Shown here one piece after another: positions 28,301-37,730 of a DNA stretch of 64,000 bases. The position numbers and the translations under genes are program-made. The stretch comes from Meconema thalassinum (taxonomy: Eukaryota > Arthropoda > Insecta > Orthoptera > Tettigoniidae). How positions within the stretch are numbered: the first letter of the stretch is position 1; the number at the start of each line of letters is the position of its first letter. Location of the stretch: the NCBI GenBank assembly GCA_946902985.2, contig CAMPQE020000056.1, forward strand, positions 372,001 to 436,000. Reading direction: 5' to 3'. The notes beneath the pieces are model-generated. The model saw nothing but the letters and a program-made list of their open reading frames with translations. It was not told where the DNA came from and made no database searches.

Positions 28301-30356
28301 CGCAGTCTGGTCCCACTGTCTGACCCCCGACTGCTCTGAGGTCAGCGCTTATAAACACACGACACTCTCTCTCACGGACAGTCCTTTCACCTCTCGCAGT
28401 GTGGTCCCACTGTCTGACCCCCAACTGCCCTGAGGTCAGCGCTTATAAACACACGACACTCTCTCTCACGGACAGTCCTTTCACCTCTCGCAGTGTGGTC
28501 CCACTGTCTGACCCCCGACTGCTCTGAGGTCAGCGCTTATAAACACACGTCACTCTCTCTCACGCTTCCCTCACGGACAGTCCTTTCACCTCTCGCAGTC
28601 TGGTCCCACTGTCTGGCCCCTGACTGCTCTGAGTTCAGCGCATATAAACACACGACACACTCTCTCACGGACAGTCCTTTCACCTCTCGCAGTCTGGTCC
28701 CACTGTCTGACCCCGACTGCTCTGAGGTCTGCGCTTATAAACACACGTCACTCTCTCTCACGGACAGTCCTTTCACCTCTCGCAGTCTGGTCCCACTGTC
28801 TGACCCCCAAGTGCTCTGAGGTCAGCGCTTAAACACACGACACTCTCTCCCAGGGACAGTCCTTTCTCCTCTCGTAGTCTGGTCCCACTGTCCGACCCCC
28901 GACTGCTCTGTGGTCGGCGCTTATAAACACACGTCACTCTCTCTCTCACGGACAGTCCTTTCACCTCTCGCAGTCTGGTCCCACTGTCTGACCCCCGACT
29001 GCTCTGAGGTCAGCGCTTAAAAAACTCACGACACTCTCTCTCACGGACAGTCCTTTCACCTCTCGCAGTCTGGTCCCACTGTCTGACCCTCGACTGCTCT
29101 GAGGTCAGCGCTTATAAACACACGTCACTCTCTCTCTCACGGACAGTCCTTTCACCTCTCGCAGTCTGGTCCCACTGTCTGAACCCCGACTGCTCTGAGG
29201 TCAGCGCTTATAAACACACGTCACTCTCTCTCACGAACAGTCCTTTCACCTCTCGCAGTCTGGTTCCACTGTCTGACCCCCGACTGCTCTGAGGTCAGCG
29301 CTTATAAACACACGTCATTCTCTCTCACGGACAGTCCTTTCACCTCTCGCAGTCTGGTCCCACTGTCTGACCCCCGACTGCTCTGAGGTCAGCGCTTATA
29401 AACACACGACACTCTCTCTCACGGACAGTCCTTTCACCTCTCGCAGTGTGGTCCCACTGTCTGACCCCCAACTGCCCTGAGGTCAGCGCTTATAAACACA
29501 CGACACTCTCTCTCACGGACAGTCCTTTCACCTCTCGCAGTCTGGTCCCACTGTCTGACCCCCGACTGCTCTGAGGTCAGCGCTTATAAACACACGTCAC
29601 TCTCTCTCACGCTTCCCTCACGGACAGTCCTTTCACCTCTCGCTGTCTGGTCCCACTGTCTGGCCCCTGACTGCTCTGAGTTCAGCGCATATAAACACAC
29701 GACACACTCTCTCACGGACAGTCCTTTCACCTCTCGCAGTCTGGTCCCACTGTCTGACCCCCGACTGCTCTGAGGTCTGCGCTTATAAACACACGTCACT
29801 CTCTCTCACGGACAGTCCTTTCACCTCTCGCAGTCTGGTCCCACTGTCTGACCCCCAAGTGCTCTGAGGTCAGCGCTTAAACACACGACACTCTCTCCCA
29901 GGGACAGTCCTTTCTCCTCTCGTAGTCTGGTCCCACTGTCCGACCCCCGACTGCTCTGTGGTCGGCGCTTATAAACACACGTCACTCTCTCTCACGGACA
30001 GTCCTTTCACCTCTCGCAGTCTGGTCCCACTGTCTGACCCCCGACTGCTCTGAGGTCAGCGCTTATAAACTCACGACACTCTCTCTCACGGACAGTCCTT
30101 TCACCTCTCGCAGTCTGGTCCCACTGTCTGACCCTCGACTGCTCTGAGGTCAGCGCTTATAAACACACGTCACTCTCTCTCTCACGGACAGTCCTTTCAC
30201 CTCTCGCAGTCTGGTCCCTCTGTCTGAACCCCGACTGCTCTGAGGTCAGCGCTTATAAACACACGTCACTCTCTCTCACGAACAGTCCTTTCACCTCTCG
30301 CAGTCTGGTTCCACTGTCTGACCCCCGACTGCTCTGAGGTCAGCGCTTATAAACAC
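10300..30356. repeat. Satellite block B: three copies of a 6.3-6.7 kb superrepeat
   Basis: Rare monomer variants recur at long, matching intervals. CTTATAAAAACACGACACTCC lies at about 12134, 18753 and 25091 (steps 6619 and 6338). The monomer with CCCCCAAGTGCTCTGAGG lies at about 15681, 22394 and 28809 (steps 6713 and 6415), with an extra copy at about 29857. Long stretches between these markers are nearly identical. Smaller internal duplications of about 2.1 kb are also visible (the ACAACACCCTC variant near 14186 and 16287). This block lacks the 14-mer of block A, so it arose by a separate and probably more recent amplification. Confidence 0.85.
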
Positions 30357-30465
30357 AAAAGTCGCAACTCATGCGGTCTCACCTAGCACCTCCTTGCTGA
30401 TTGTTATGTACTGGCTTGACCCTGGGGTTGCGCGTCCGGTATGGTTCAAAGCTCAACCAAAACAG
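30357..30465. other. Junction between satellite and retrotransposon
   Basis: The last monomer stops after AAACAC, and about 110 bases of non-satellite sequence follow that match nothing else I could find in the window. No target duplication is visible because the far side of the retrotransposon (after 59443) is not satellite. The start of the LTR, as judged from the 3' copy, is missing here, so the junction probably arose by recombination or deletion rather than clean insertion. Confidence 0.6.
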
Positions 30466-31404
30466 TATTTTCATGTACATATACTTTCAACTATGAGCAA
30501 ATATTGTCTTTCATTGACCTACTACATGAACATTACCATCCAGTACAATTAACGTATTGTTTCGACCTCGCCTTTCTACCCTTCCTCGTGGTACGGACAT
30601 AAGCCGTCGACCACCCAGGGGTTCTTTAACGTGGTCCTACACGCTTCTGTGTGCTCAGGTACCTGGGTCGTTACCGTGTTCTTACCGAGCACACCACTTA
30701 TTCTCAAGGAGGGGCAATGAGGGTGTTGTAGAAACACGGGATTGTTCCTCAATAAAAAGAGATCTCTCACGTACCTCGCCGTGTCATTTTAAAAATGAAG
30801 AGAGTTATTGGAAGTCCAGATGGCAAACGCCGTATACAGTTGGATTGAACCCCAGGCTCGATTATATAACCAGCTTGCAGGTGTGCAAAGAACAGAGTGA
30901 GCTCTGGATAAAACGGGTCAATGAATTGGGACAGCGGTCAGGTGGTATTTTCTGACACGCGTAACAATGTCAAGTATTTACCAGGAATGCTAGACCATCC
31001 ATAACTTTGTTATTAAATGTTTTAACGATCTGTAAATTACACAGACCACCCAAAATATGACTAGTATATATTTGAAGTAGTGTGAATCCAGAGGAGTGAA
31101 TGGAAGTATGAACATGTGTGTTTATTAATTTATTTAAATATAATTATTATTCTATTTATTTATATTTCGTTAGGGATTTTTGTTAATAAATTTATTTCGT
31201 TTCATAAGTTTGTGTCGAGTGACTTATTTTATCTATAAGCAAGAGATAGTGTCATGGATCAGCCTAAATTAGGTAAGATGCCTTTTAATCCTTACAAAGC
31301 CCCGAGATTAAGGTAAGATTCTACTCAACCAATATTAGTGTATGTTGTCTTATCCATGACACCATCGGAGTCTACTGGGAATAATCCCGAAGACCTTGTT
31401 GGTA
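30466..31404 (+). repeat. 5' LTR-like copy (truncated)
   Basis: Two blocks match the 3' LTR: 30466-30556 with 57118-57188, and about 30780-31404 with 58820-59443. The shared part includes GTGTCGAGTGACTTATTTTA and ends near CCGAAGACCTTGTTGGT. The middle differs: about 220 bp here against about 1.6 kb in the 3' copy. The U3-like start and the TATATATA promoter present in the 3' copy are absent. Open frames in this stretch (such as 30557-30955) are not credible genes. Confidence 0.7.
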
Positions 31405-32069
31405 CTATACTGTAAGTTTGACTAACCGGAAACTTGCATATTTTCACGATCCAGCTGTGTATTGGATTCCCAGCAAGTTACATCTCGATTTGTACGGGTA
31501 CAGTAGAAGAAAATAGCGGCCCTACTATGGGGTGATCCCAGGCTTTCTAGTGGCCACAAATAAGGTTTGTAGAGATTCGTGGATCATTTTTCAGCGATGA
31601 GAAATGAGGTGAAAATTGAGTGCGATGATATAGGTGATTTTGAGTTGATAGTAGTAGTGATGTACTCAAGTACAGATCAGATCTAATGGAAAACCTGAGA
31701 TAGGTAATAATAGGTTAGAATTCTGTGAAAATAACCTACGATCTGAATTTATTTTATTTCAGACCGGCTCATGGCCTTTGTTAGCCATGTTCATTGTAAA
31801 GGTAACTTGTTTTAACGTTGGTAAATTTAAATGTTAGTATGGTATTATAGTTAAGTCACGACCGAACAGAACGAAGCGATGAATTTATTAACCGTAATAG
31901 AGTACTTGGTAAGTTAATATTAAGATTCTAGATCGACATTAAGATGCCCAATTACAAGGATGAAATTGTTGTTCTAGTAAGTTGTCATCATGCTCTGTTT
32001 TAGCATATCCCTACAGCAGTTTGTGAATTATATTATTACAATGGCAATGATGGCCAAGGAGGATGTCCA
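31405..32069 (+). other. Retrotransposon leader, no gene seen
   Basis: AT-rich sequence between the 5' LTR copy and the first Gag-like reading frame. A primer-binding site would be expected at its start, but no convincing match to a tRNA 3' end was recognised. Confidence 0.5.
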
Positions 32070-33376
32070 GTGATGTTGGAAGAGATGCAGCACAATCTGA
32101 AGGAGAATTTGCAGTACAATTTGAAGGAGAATTTAAAAAGTATACAATGTAATTTACAGGAAAATCTGAAGCAGGAGATGACCAAGAAATTAAATGAAAA
32201 TTGTCAGGATATACAACGTAAATTTCAGGAAACAAAGCAGGACCTGGTACAGATTAAGAGAGATAGAAAATAAGATATTGACACTGTTGTTGTAAAAGTA
32301 GAAAAGAGTGTTGTTTAAAATATTACAAGTAGAATTACTGAAAGTGTCAAAGAAAGTGTTAAGGAGGAAATACAAGGAGTACAGTCCTCTTTAGACGGAC
32401 TGCAGACTAGTGCTACTGCAGTAAATGATAATGTGTCGCGATTGCAGGTCAGTTCCAAGGAGATCCAGACGAAAGTAGATACTGTAAAGACAGATGTAAG
32501 TAACGTCCGGACTGATGAAAGTGATGTGAGAACGAAAGTAGATACTGTGCAATCCGATGTAACTAATATTCAGATATATGTAACCGATGTTAATAGCATA
32601 CAAACGGATGTTAATAATATGCAAACGGAGGTAAATAACATATTTATAGATGTTAATAACGTTCGTGGGTACATTGGCAAGGTTAATGCAAATGATAGTA
32701 CTATCAGTTCTAACATAGAGCAGATAAAGACAGAAGCATCTAGCTTGAGAGAGAGTTATTAAAACTCAGAACAGTTCTGAAGGTTTACAGTCTAAACTTA
32801 ATCACATAGAAACTAACAATGAAACTTTTCAAAATGAGGTAAGAAAATAATTAGAGATGTCAAAAACACAATGTAAGGAAAACATAGGTGCTCTACAGTT
32901 GCAATTCACCAATGTTAATTTAAAAAACTAGTAACGCATTGGATGAACTTAAAGAGAATGTGGACTCTTTGCGTTACCAGGTCATTGACCATAATATAAT
33001 TTTGAAAGAAAACATAGAGTTTGATATTGAAGAGATGTTAAAAGCTAACGTAGTAGTATGGAAAAATGAGTGGAATAAGTCCAGTAAAGAACATGTTAAG
33101 GAGATACAGAGTAACATAGAGAAGAAGTTCGCTAGTACACGATTAGAAATAAGTAAGGAGGTAACTAGCATTAGAACCGATTTATGTAAACGTATTGACC
33201 AACTTCAAAAGACAAAAGTGGACGATAAAAATCAATTGAGTCAGGAAAATAAAACTTCAATGAATGAAACTAAAACATTGAGGGACTCGTTAGAGAAAGC
33301 GCTTAAAGATCAGATAAATAGGGTTGCCACTGACCTGAAAGCGATTAATGAAGGAAAGCGCTTAAAGATCAGATAA
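32070..33376 (+). pseudogene. gag: Gag-like coiled-coil region, broken into frames
   Basis: Three open segments (32070-32273, 32433-32762, 32939-33376) lie in differing frames with stops between. All encode charged, Asn/Lys/Glu-rich helical sequence with heptad-like spacing. The middle segment has degenerate repeats of the type TDVNNxxTxV, and the last (145 aa) has long E/K-rich helices and ends as the 59-bp repeat begins. Together they suggest a long coiled-coil N-terminal part of a Gag polyprotein, with assembly in the cytoplasm as the expected role. No zinc knuckle is present. Identity as Gag rests on position upstream of the capsid-like and pol parts. An unrelated inserted coiled-coil gene is the alternative. 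Confidence 0.55.
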
Positions 33377-34362
33377 ATAGGGTTGTCACTGACCTGGAAG
33401 CGATTAATGAAGGAAAGCGCTTAAAGATCAGATAAATAGGGTTGTCACTGACCTGAAAGCGAATAATGAAGGAAAGCGCTTAAAGATCAGATAAATAGGG
33501 TTGCCACTGACCTGAAAGCGAATAATGAAGGAAAGCGCTTAAAGATCAGATAAATAGGGTTGTCACTGACCTGAAAGCGATTAATGAAGGAAAGCGCTTA
33601 AAGATCAGATAAATAGGGTTGCCACTGACCTGAAAGCGATTAATGAAGGAAAGCGCTTAAAGATCAGATAAATAGGGTTGTCACTGACCTGAAAGCGATT
33701 AATGAAGGAAAGTGCTTAAAGATCAGATAAATAGGGTTGCCACTGACCTGAAAGCGAATAATGAAGGAAAGCGCTTAAAGATCAGATAAATAGGGTTGTC
33801 ACTGACCTGAAAGCGATTAATGAAGGAAAGCGCTTAAAGATCAGATAAATAGGGTTGTCACTGACCTGAAAGCGATTAATGAAGGAAAGCGCTTAAAGAT
33901 CAGATAAATAGGGTTGCCACTGACCTGAAAGCGATTAATGAAGGAAAGTGCTTAAAGATCAGATAAATAGGGTTGTCACTGACCTGAAAGCGATTAATGA
34001 AGGAAAGTGCTTAAAGATCAGATAAATAGGGTTGCCACTGACCTGAAAGCGATTAATGAAGGAAAGCGCTTAAAGATCAGATAAATAGGGTTGCCACTGA
34101 CCTGAAAGCGATTAATGAAGGAAAGCGCTTAAAGATCAGATAAATAGGGTTGTCACTGACCTGAAAGCGATTAATGAAGGAAAGCGCTTAAAGATCAGAT
34201 AAATAGGGTTGTCACTGACCTGAAAGCGAATAATGAAGGAAAGCGCTTAAAGATCAGATAAATAGGGTTGTCACTGACCTGAAAGCGATTAATGAAGGAA
34301 AGCGCTTAAAGATCAGATAAATAGGGTTGCCACTGACCTGAAAGCGATTAATGAAGGTAAGT
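33301..34362 (+). repeat. Eighteen-copy 59-bp tandem repeat inside gag
   Basis: The motif GCTTAAAGATCAGATAAATA recurs every 59 bp from 33301 to 34304, giving 18 units with only a few variant bases (GTCACTG/GCCACTG, GCGATTAAT/GCGAATAAT). Since 59 is not a multiple of three, each added unit shifts the frame and brings in stops. After the last unit the frame continues into further Gag-like sequence. The near-identity of the units points to recent slippage or unequal exchange after the gene had lost function. Confidence 0.95.
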
Positions 34363-34418
34363 CTACCGAGTATATCACTAGGAATCTCTAAAGCTTATAT
34401 CTAGGAGATGCTGCTAGT

Positions 34419-35729
34419 ATGGAGACGTATAACGAAGATTTGAAGAAAGGAGTAGGAAAGCAGTTGAAATATATTATCAGCGACTTGGAAGAAAAAGAAA
34501 ATGAAGAAATAGGTGAATTGGAAAGTCATACTAGAAGGAAGAGTATTGAGAATTTGGAAAGAGAAACCAGAACGGAATTAAAGGTAATTAGACCTACAGA
34601 TAGACCCGAATATAGAAGTCAGTAGCCCGAAAGAGACACTAGAGAACATAGATCTAGTCTCGTGAATACTCAGCCAAGAAATATAACCGTGATCCGTAAC
34701 TTTCAAGATAAACCCCGTGTTGTTTCTAACCAGGATAGTTTCACACCGATAGAGTTCATCAGAAATCCGAGATATTACTTTATCGAATCTCAGGTTCCGA
34801 AAGAACGGGAGATGAAGATAGTGGAGCGCTATCTATCCTCAGCACCGTTATAGTGGCTTAGGACCTTTAGGTATTCGTTTATCGACTTTGAAGAATTCGC
34901 AGAGTCGTTAATAAAAAGATTTTGGTCGATAAAAGGCCAGAATCGCTTACGCGCGGAAGTATACTCGCGAAAGTATTCAAGTACTTTGCCAACGCACTAC
35001 GTTGACTTCGTCACAAGTCAATTAGCCCAACTGAGAATCATTCAGCCACCTTTGTCAACAGGGGAATTAATAGAGGCGATATCGAGACAGCTTCCAATCG
35101 AAGTGAAAAGATTGATTATCTCGTCTCAAATTAAAGATTTGGCCAGCCTAGATGAGCTTCTCAAGAAACTAGATTATACCAGTCCTATGCCGAATGTTAT
35201 GTCCAGAAATCACAGACAGGAACACAGGGTCATTAACACTGTCTACATAGACCAGACGCAGCAAACGGATAGTCCTAAGGAGCGGGACAAGTGCAGTATT
35301 GGTCCTGAAGGGAACAATTATTTCAGGGATAGGAGACCCGAACCGAGGTATCCAAGATTCCGTCGAGGAAGACCCTACCAGCAACAGCAAGGAAGGAACA
35401 GCGATAACAATCGTAAGAATGGTTATTACCATAAAAATTACAACTACTGGTACAACAACAATAACAACAATTATAACCGGAATAATAGGTATAACCAAGG
35501 GTATAACCGGAACAGAAACTATCGAGAGGACGTGTTCACGAAGGAACAATACGAAGAAACACACAAAGAGGGAAGGGAATACCTCAAGCATATCAGGCAG
35601 GGAAAGGAAAGTGGCAATGGGAATGAGGAAAACCCGAGTGTTGATCCCAAGCCGAGCTCAAGTCAGCAGGGAAATTTCGAGAATGACACTCAGGGACAAA
35701 AAAAAACTCAATTCTCAAAACAAAAGTAG
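34419..35729 (+). pseudogene. gag: Gag capsid-like region with two amber stops
   Basis: One reading frame runs through this interval, interrupted only by TAG at 34623-34625 and 34851-34853. The first part is a charged helical linker. The middle has a Gag-capsid character (FTPIEFIRNPRYYF near 34740, then a helical segment with LSTGELIEAISRQLP near 35055). The C-terminal part is basic and Asn/Tyr/Arg-rich (about 35330-35530), with a run of Asn, and probably stands in for a nucleic-acid-binding nucleocapsid. No CCHC knuckle is present. The frame ends at TAG 35727-35729, just after a nine-A run that could shift ribosomes into pol. The ATG chosen at 34419 is only the first in the open stretch; the real start lay upstream. 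Confidence 0.7.
35698..35706 (+). promoter_or_regulatory. Probable -1 frameshift site (A9) between gag and pol
   Basis: Nine A residues precede the gag stop by about 20 bases. In the gag frame the codons are AAA AAA (35700-35705) preceded by A, matching the A AAA AAA slippery heptamer. The -1 frame is open from here through the gag stop and straight into the protease, whose frame is also -1 relative to gag. Gypsy-type elements commonly use -1 frameshifting here. A stimulatory RNA structure was not checked. Confidence 0.6.
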
Positions 35730-36313
35730 GAGTTTTAGAAAATTCTATACCATTACACCAGATTATGATTAATGAGATCTACGACGTAACAGACGAAGAT
35801 TTACTGTTTGAGAAAGAAGTAATCAAAGAGGAGGGACCATATGAGTTGCCTATTATAAGCATAAATGTCGATGGACAGACACGCAAGTCTTTGATGGACA
35901 CTGGCGCGGTCATATCTATCCTATCAGATGAGTGTTACCAAAGGCTGTTAAAAGGTGACTGAATGACTGTTTTGCCCACATCTTCAGTAAAAGTGCGTGG
36001 TATTTTCTAAGACAAGTCAGTAAAATGTAAGATCCAAGTATTGCTGAGCTTTGAAATTAACGGTCGCACTTACGAGCATATCTTCATTGTTGTGAGCAAG
36101 ATTAACTTTGACATCGTGCTAGGAATTGACTTCATTACCAAAGTTGGAGCAGTGATTGACATGAAAAAACCAATTTTAAAATTTAGCGAAGGTTCCATTA
36201 ACAAAGAAGAGAAGGATTTTGAAAACATTCTAGATAAGGATTTTAGGGAAGATATTATCAACAATGTCATTAAAGAGGCAGAGAAAGAAGAAAGGAGATC
36301 ATTTATTTGTTAA
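35730..36313 (+). pseudogene. pol: Retroviral-type aspartic protease (pol N-terminus)
   Basis: Cleaves the Gag-Pol polyprotein in the virus-like particle. The catalytic motif is MDTGAVISIL, with the aspartate codon at 35897-35899, preceded by a strand of the type LPIISINVDG. The second hallmark, VLGIDF, lies near 36113 and is the usual ILGxDFL flap/C-terminal strand. The frame is continuous with the -1 frame from the slippery run upstream. It is interrupted by TGA 35960-35962, TAA 36008-36010 and TAA 36311-36313, so the enzyme is dead here. The segment after the last stop reads straight into the reverse transcriptase in the same frame. Confidence 0.8.
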
Positions 36314-36667
36314 GCAGAGGGATTTGAAGAAATAAGAGAAGAATTTGAAGAATTAATAATGGAATTTAAAGATATTTTCGACGATAACCCTGGGTTAATT
36401 AAGGACAACAAGTATAAGATTCGATTAACCGATGATACCCCTTACCAAAAGAGGATTTATCCCATCCCCGAAATGTACTACGAGGAAGTACGAAGGATTA
36501 TCAAGAAGATGGAAGCCGATGGCATCATAAAGAAGGTGGCGTCATCATACCTCAATCCGATTACTGCAGTAAAGAAGAATAATGGTCAATTACGTCTATG
36601 CCTCGATGCACGAAAAATTAATATACAGGGTCATCGAAAAATAATGCCAAACTTTCAAAAAATTATA
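36314..36667 (+). pseudogene. pol: Reverse transcriptase, N-terminal part (split by insertion)
   Basis: The sequence begins with an acidic linker and then shows the typical Gypsy RT fingers: TPYQKRIYPIPEMYYEEV, then IKKMEADGIIKKVASSYLNP and the nucleotide-binding strand GQLRLCLDARKIN (about 36569-36613). It shares the frame of the protease. The frame is cut at 36667 by the 591-bp element at 36668-37258, which separates these fingers from motif A. The residues just before the insertion fit RT families less well, so a small older deletion may also be present. Confidence 0.85.
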
Positions 36668-37258
36668 TCACCGAAACCCTTTATGTTAAACGTGTAATTC
36701 TTTCACTGAACGCCAGCTGGTTTAAGTAAGTTTTGTTTTAGAGGGGACATGACCTTGCTATGCGCACACTATATGCTCAGTAGCCAAGATCGGCCGGGGG
36801 CGCGCGCGCCAAATTAAGTCCCGACCTCACCCCTTTGGATTTTTTTTCTGGGGGTACATTACAAACATTGTGTATGAAGAAAAATTTCGGGATTTGGAGC
36901 ACCTGCGGGAGCGAATTTCTGCCGCCATCTTGACACTTACTCCTGAAATTATTGCACGTACCAATCCAGCCATTGGGAAAGTGTGCGTTTAATGCTGATG
37001 TTGGTGGTCGGCCTGGCCTAGATTTTTTCTCTACAGTCCCAGTTTTTATAAACCGATTAAACCATCTAATTACAGCTTTGTAATCAGGTGCAGTTTGTCG
37101 GGCGGTGCAGTCATTGGTGCACGCGCCCCCGGCCGACCTTGGCTACTGCGCATCTAGGGTGCGCATAGCAAGGTCATGTCCCCTCCGAAACAAAACTTAC
37201 TTTAACCAGCTGGCGTTCAGTGAAAGAATTACACGTTTAACGTAAAGGGTTTCGGTGC
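36668..37258. mobile_element. 591-bp non-autonomous element with about 140-bp terminal inverted repeats
   Basis: The left end (TCACCGAAACCCTTTATGTT) and the reverse complement of the right end match closely for about 140 bp: 36668-36810 against 37117-37258. The repeats include TTCACTGAACGCCAGCTGG and GGGGACATGACCTTGCTATG. TA (or TATA) flanks both sides, at 36666-36667 and 37259-37260. There is no open reading frame of note. The inner ends of the repeats are rich in CG dinucleotides, next to a GCGCGCGCGCC run. It interrupts the RT domain, so it inserted after the retrotransposon. The TA target fits a Tc1/mariner-type or related MITE; the family is not certain. Confidence 0.88.
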
Positions 37259-37730
37259 TATAATGTTTTGAAATGTTGGCTTTATTTTTCGATCATCCTG
37301 TATTAATATTGCCCGAAACAGATCGACCACCGAAGATCCGTGACCTGTTAAGAATATTCAAGGAAAGAGCTTGTTTCTCAGTCCTGGACTTCTCAGCGTC
37401 ATTTTACCAAATAGAGCTTGAGGAGGAAAGTAAGCAGTATACAGGATTTGTATTTGACCAGACTTCCTGGGTATTTCAATGGGTTCCCTTCGGGATCATT
37501 AATAGTGGACCAGCCCTAATTAGAGCCCTTGACAGCAAGCTCACTGTTGACGTGAAAAAGAACGTGCTTTGTTACATTGATGATTGAATTATCTCTTCCG
37601 AAAATGTACAGGGACACTTGGTGCACTCGCGTAAACTATTTGTGAATTTAAGAGATGCTAATATAAAGATCAACTTCGATAAATGCCACTTCTTGCAGGA
37701 GAAAATTCATTTCCTGGGACATACTATAGA
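37259..37730 (+). pseudogene. pol: Reverse transcriptase, palm part with YIDD
   Basis: Continues the polymerase after the 591-bp insertion. Motif A is FSVLDFSASFYQIEL (catalytic Asp in VLDF, about 37385-37390). Motif B is WVPFGIINSGPALIRALD. Motif C is YIDD at 37573-37584. An in-frame TGA follows immediately at 37585-37587. The thumb continues as INFDKCHFLQEKIHFLGHT up to the hAT insertion at 37731. A TAA at 37261-37263 lies at the insertion scar. All three metal-binding aspartates survive although the gene is broken. Confidence 0.88.

Larger units (their letters stand above)
1..30356. repeat. Tandem satellite array, 94-bp monomer with 105-bp variant
   Basis: About 320 head-to-tail copies of a GC-balanced monomer fill this stretch without interruption. 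The usual spacing between successive CGCTTATAAA motifs is 94 bp (positions 11 and 105, for example). A variant of 105 bp carries 11 extra bases (CTGTCCTCACG or close relatives) that partly duplicate the CTCACG preceding the GACAGTCC motif. Monomers differ by scattered substitutions such as ACGACACT/ACGTCACT and GTCTGGTCCC/GACTGGTCCC. Every copy carries TATAAA or a near variant. The array starts before the window and stops in mid-monomer at 30356. Short open frames inside it are by-products: 105-bp units keep the frame (35 codons) and 94-bp units break it. No function is assigned; a centromeric or other heterochromatic satellite is the simplest reading. Confidence 0.97.

Noticed and set aside
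1..30356. Possible CRISPR-like array or repeated protein genes
   Set aside because: The monomers are contiguous with no unique spacers. The open frames are short, start at GTG or chance ATG, and depend only on monomer length.
1..30356. Ribosomal DNA spacer repeats
   Set aside because: TATA-bearing repeats occur in rDNA spacers, but no rRNA gene or known rDNA flank lies in the window.
30557..30955. 132-residue open frame in the 5' LTR
   Set aside because: It overlaps LTR sequence shared with 58820-58960, where the frame is not maintained.
35169..35591. Hydrophobic membrane protein on the minus strand
   Set aside because: It is the reverse reading of the Asn/Tyr-rich gag C-terminus; AAC/AAT codons read back as Val/Ile.
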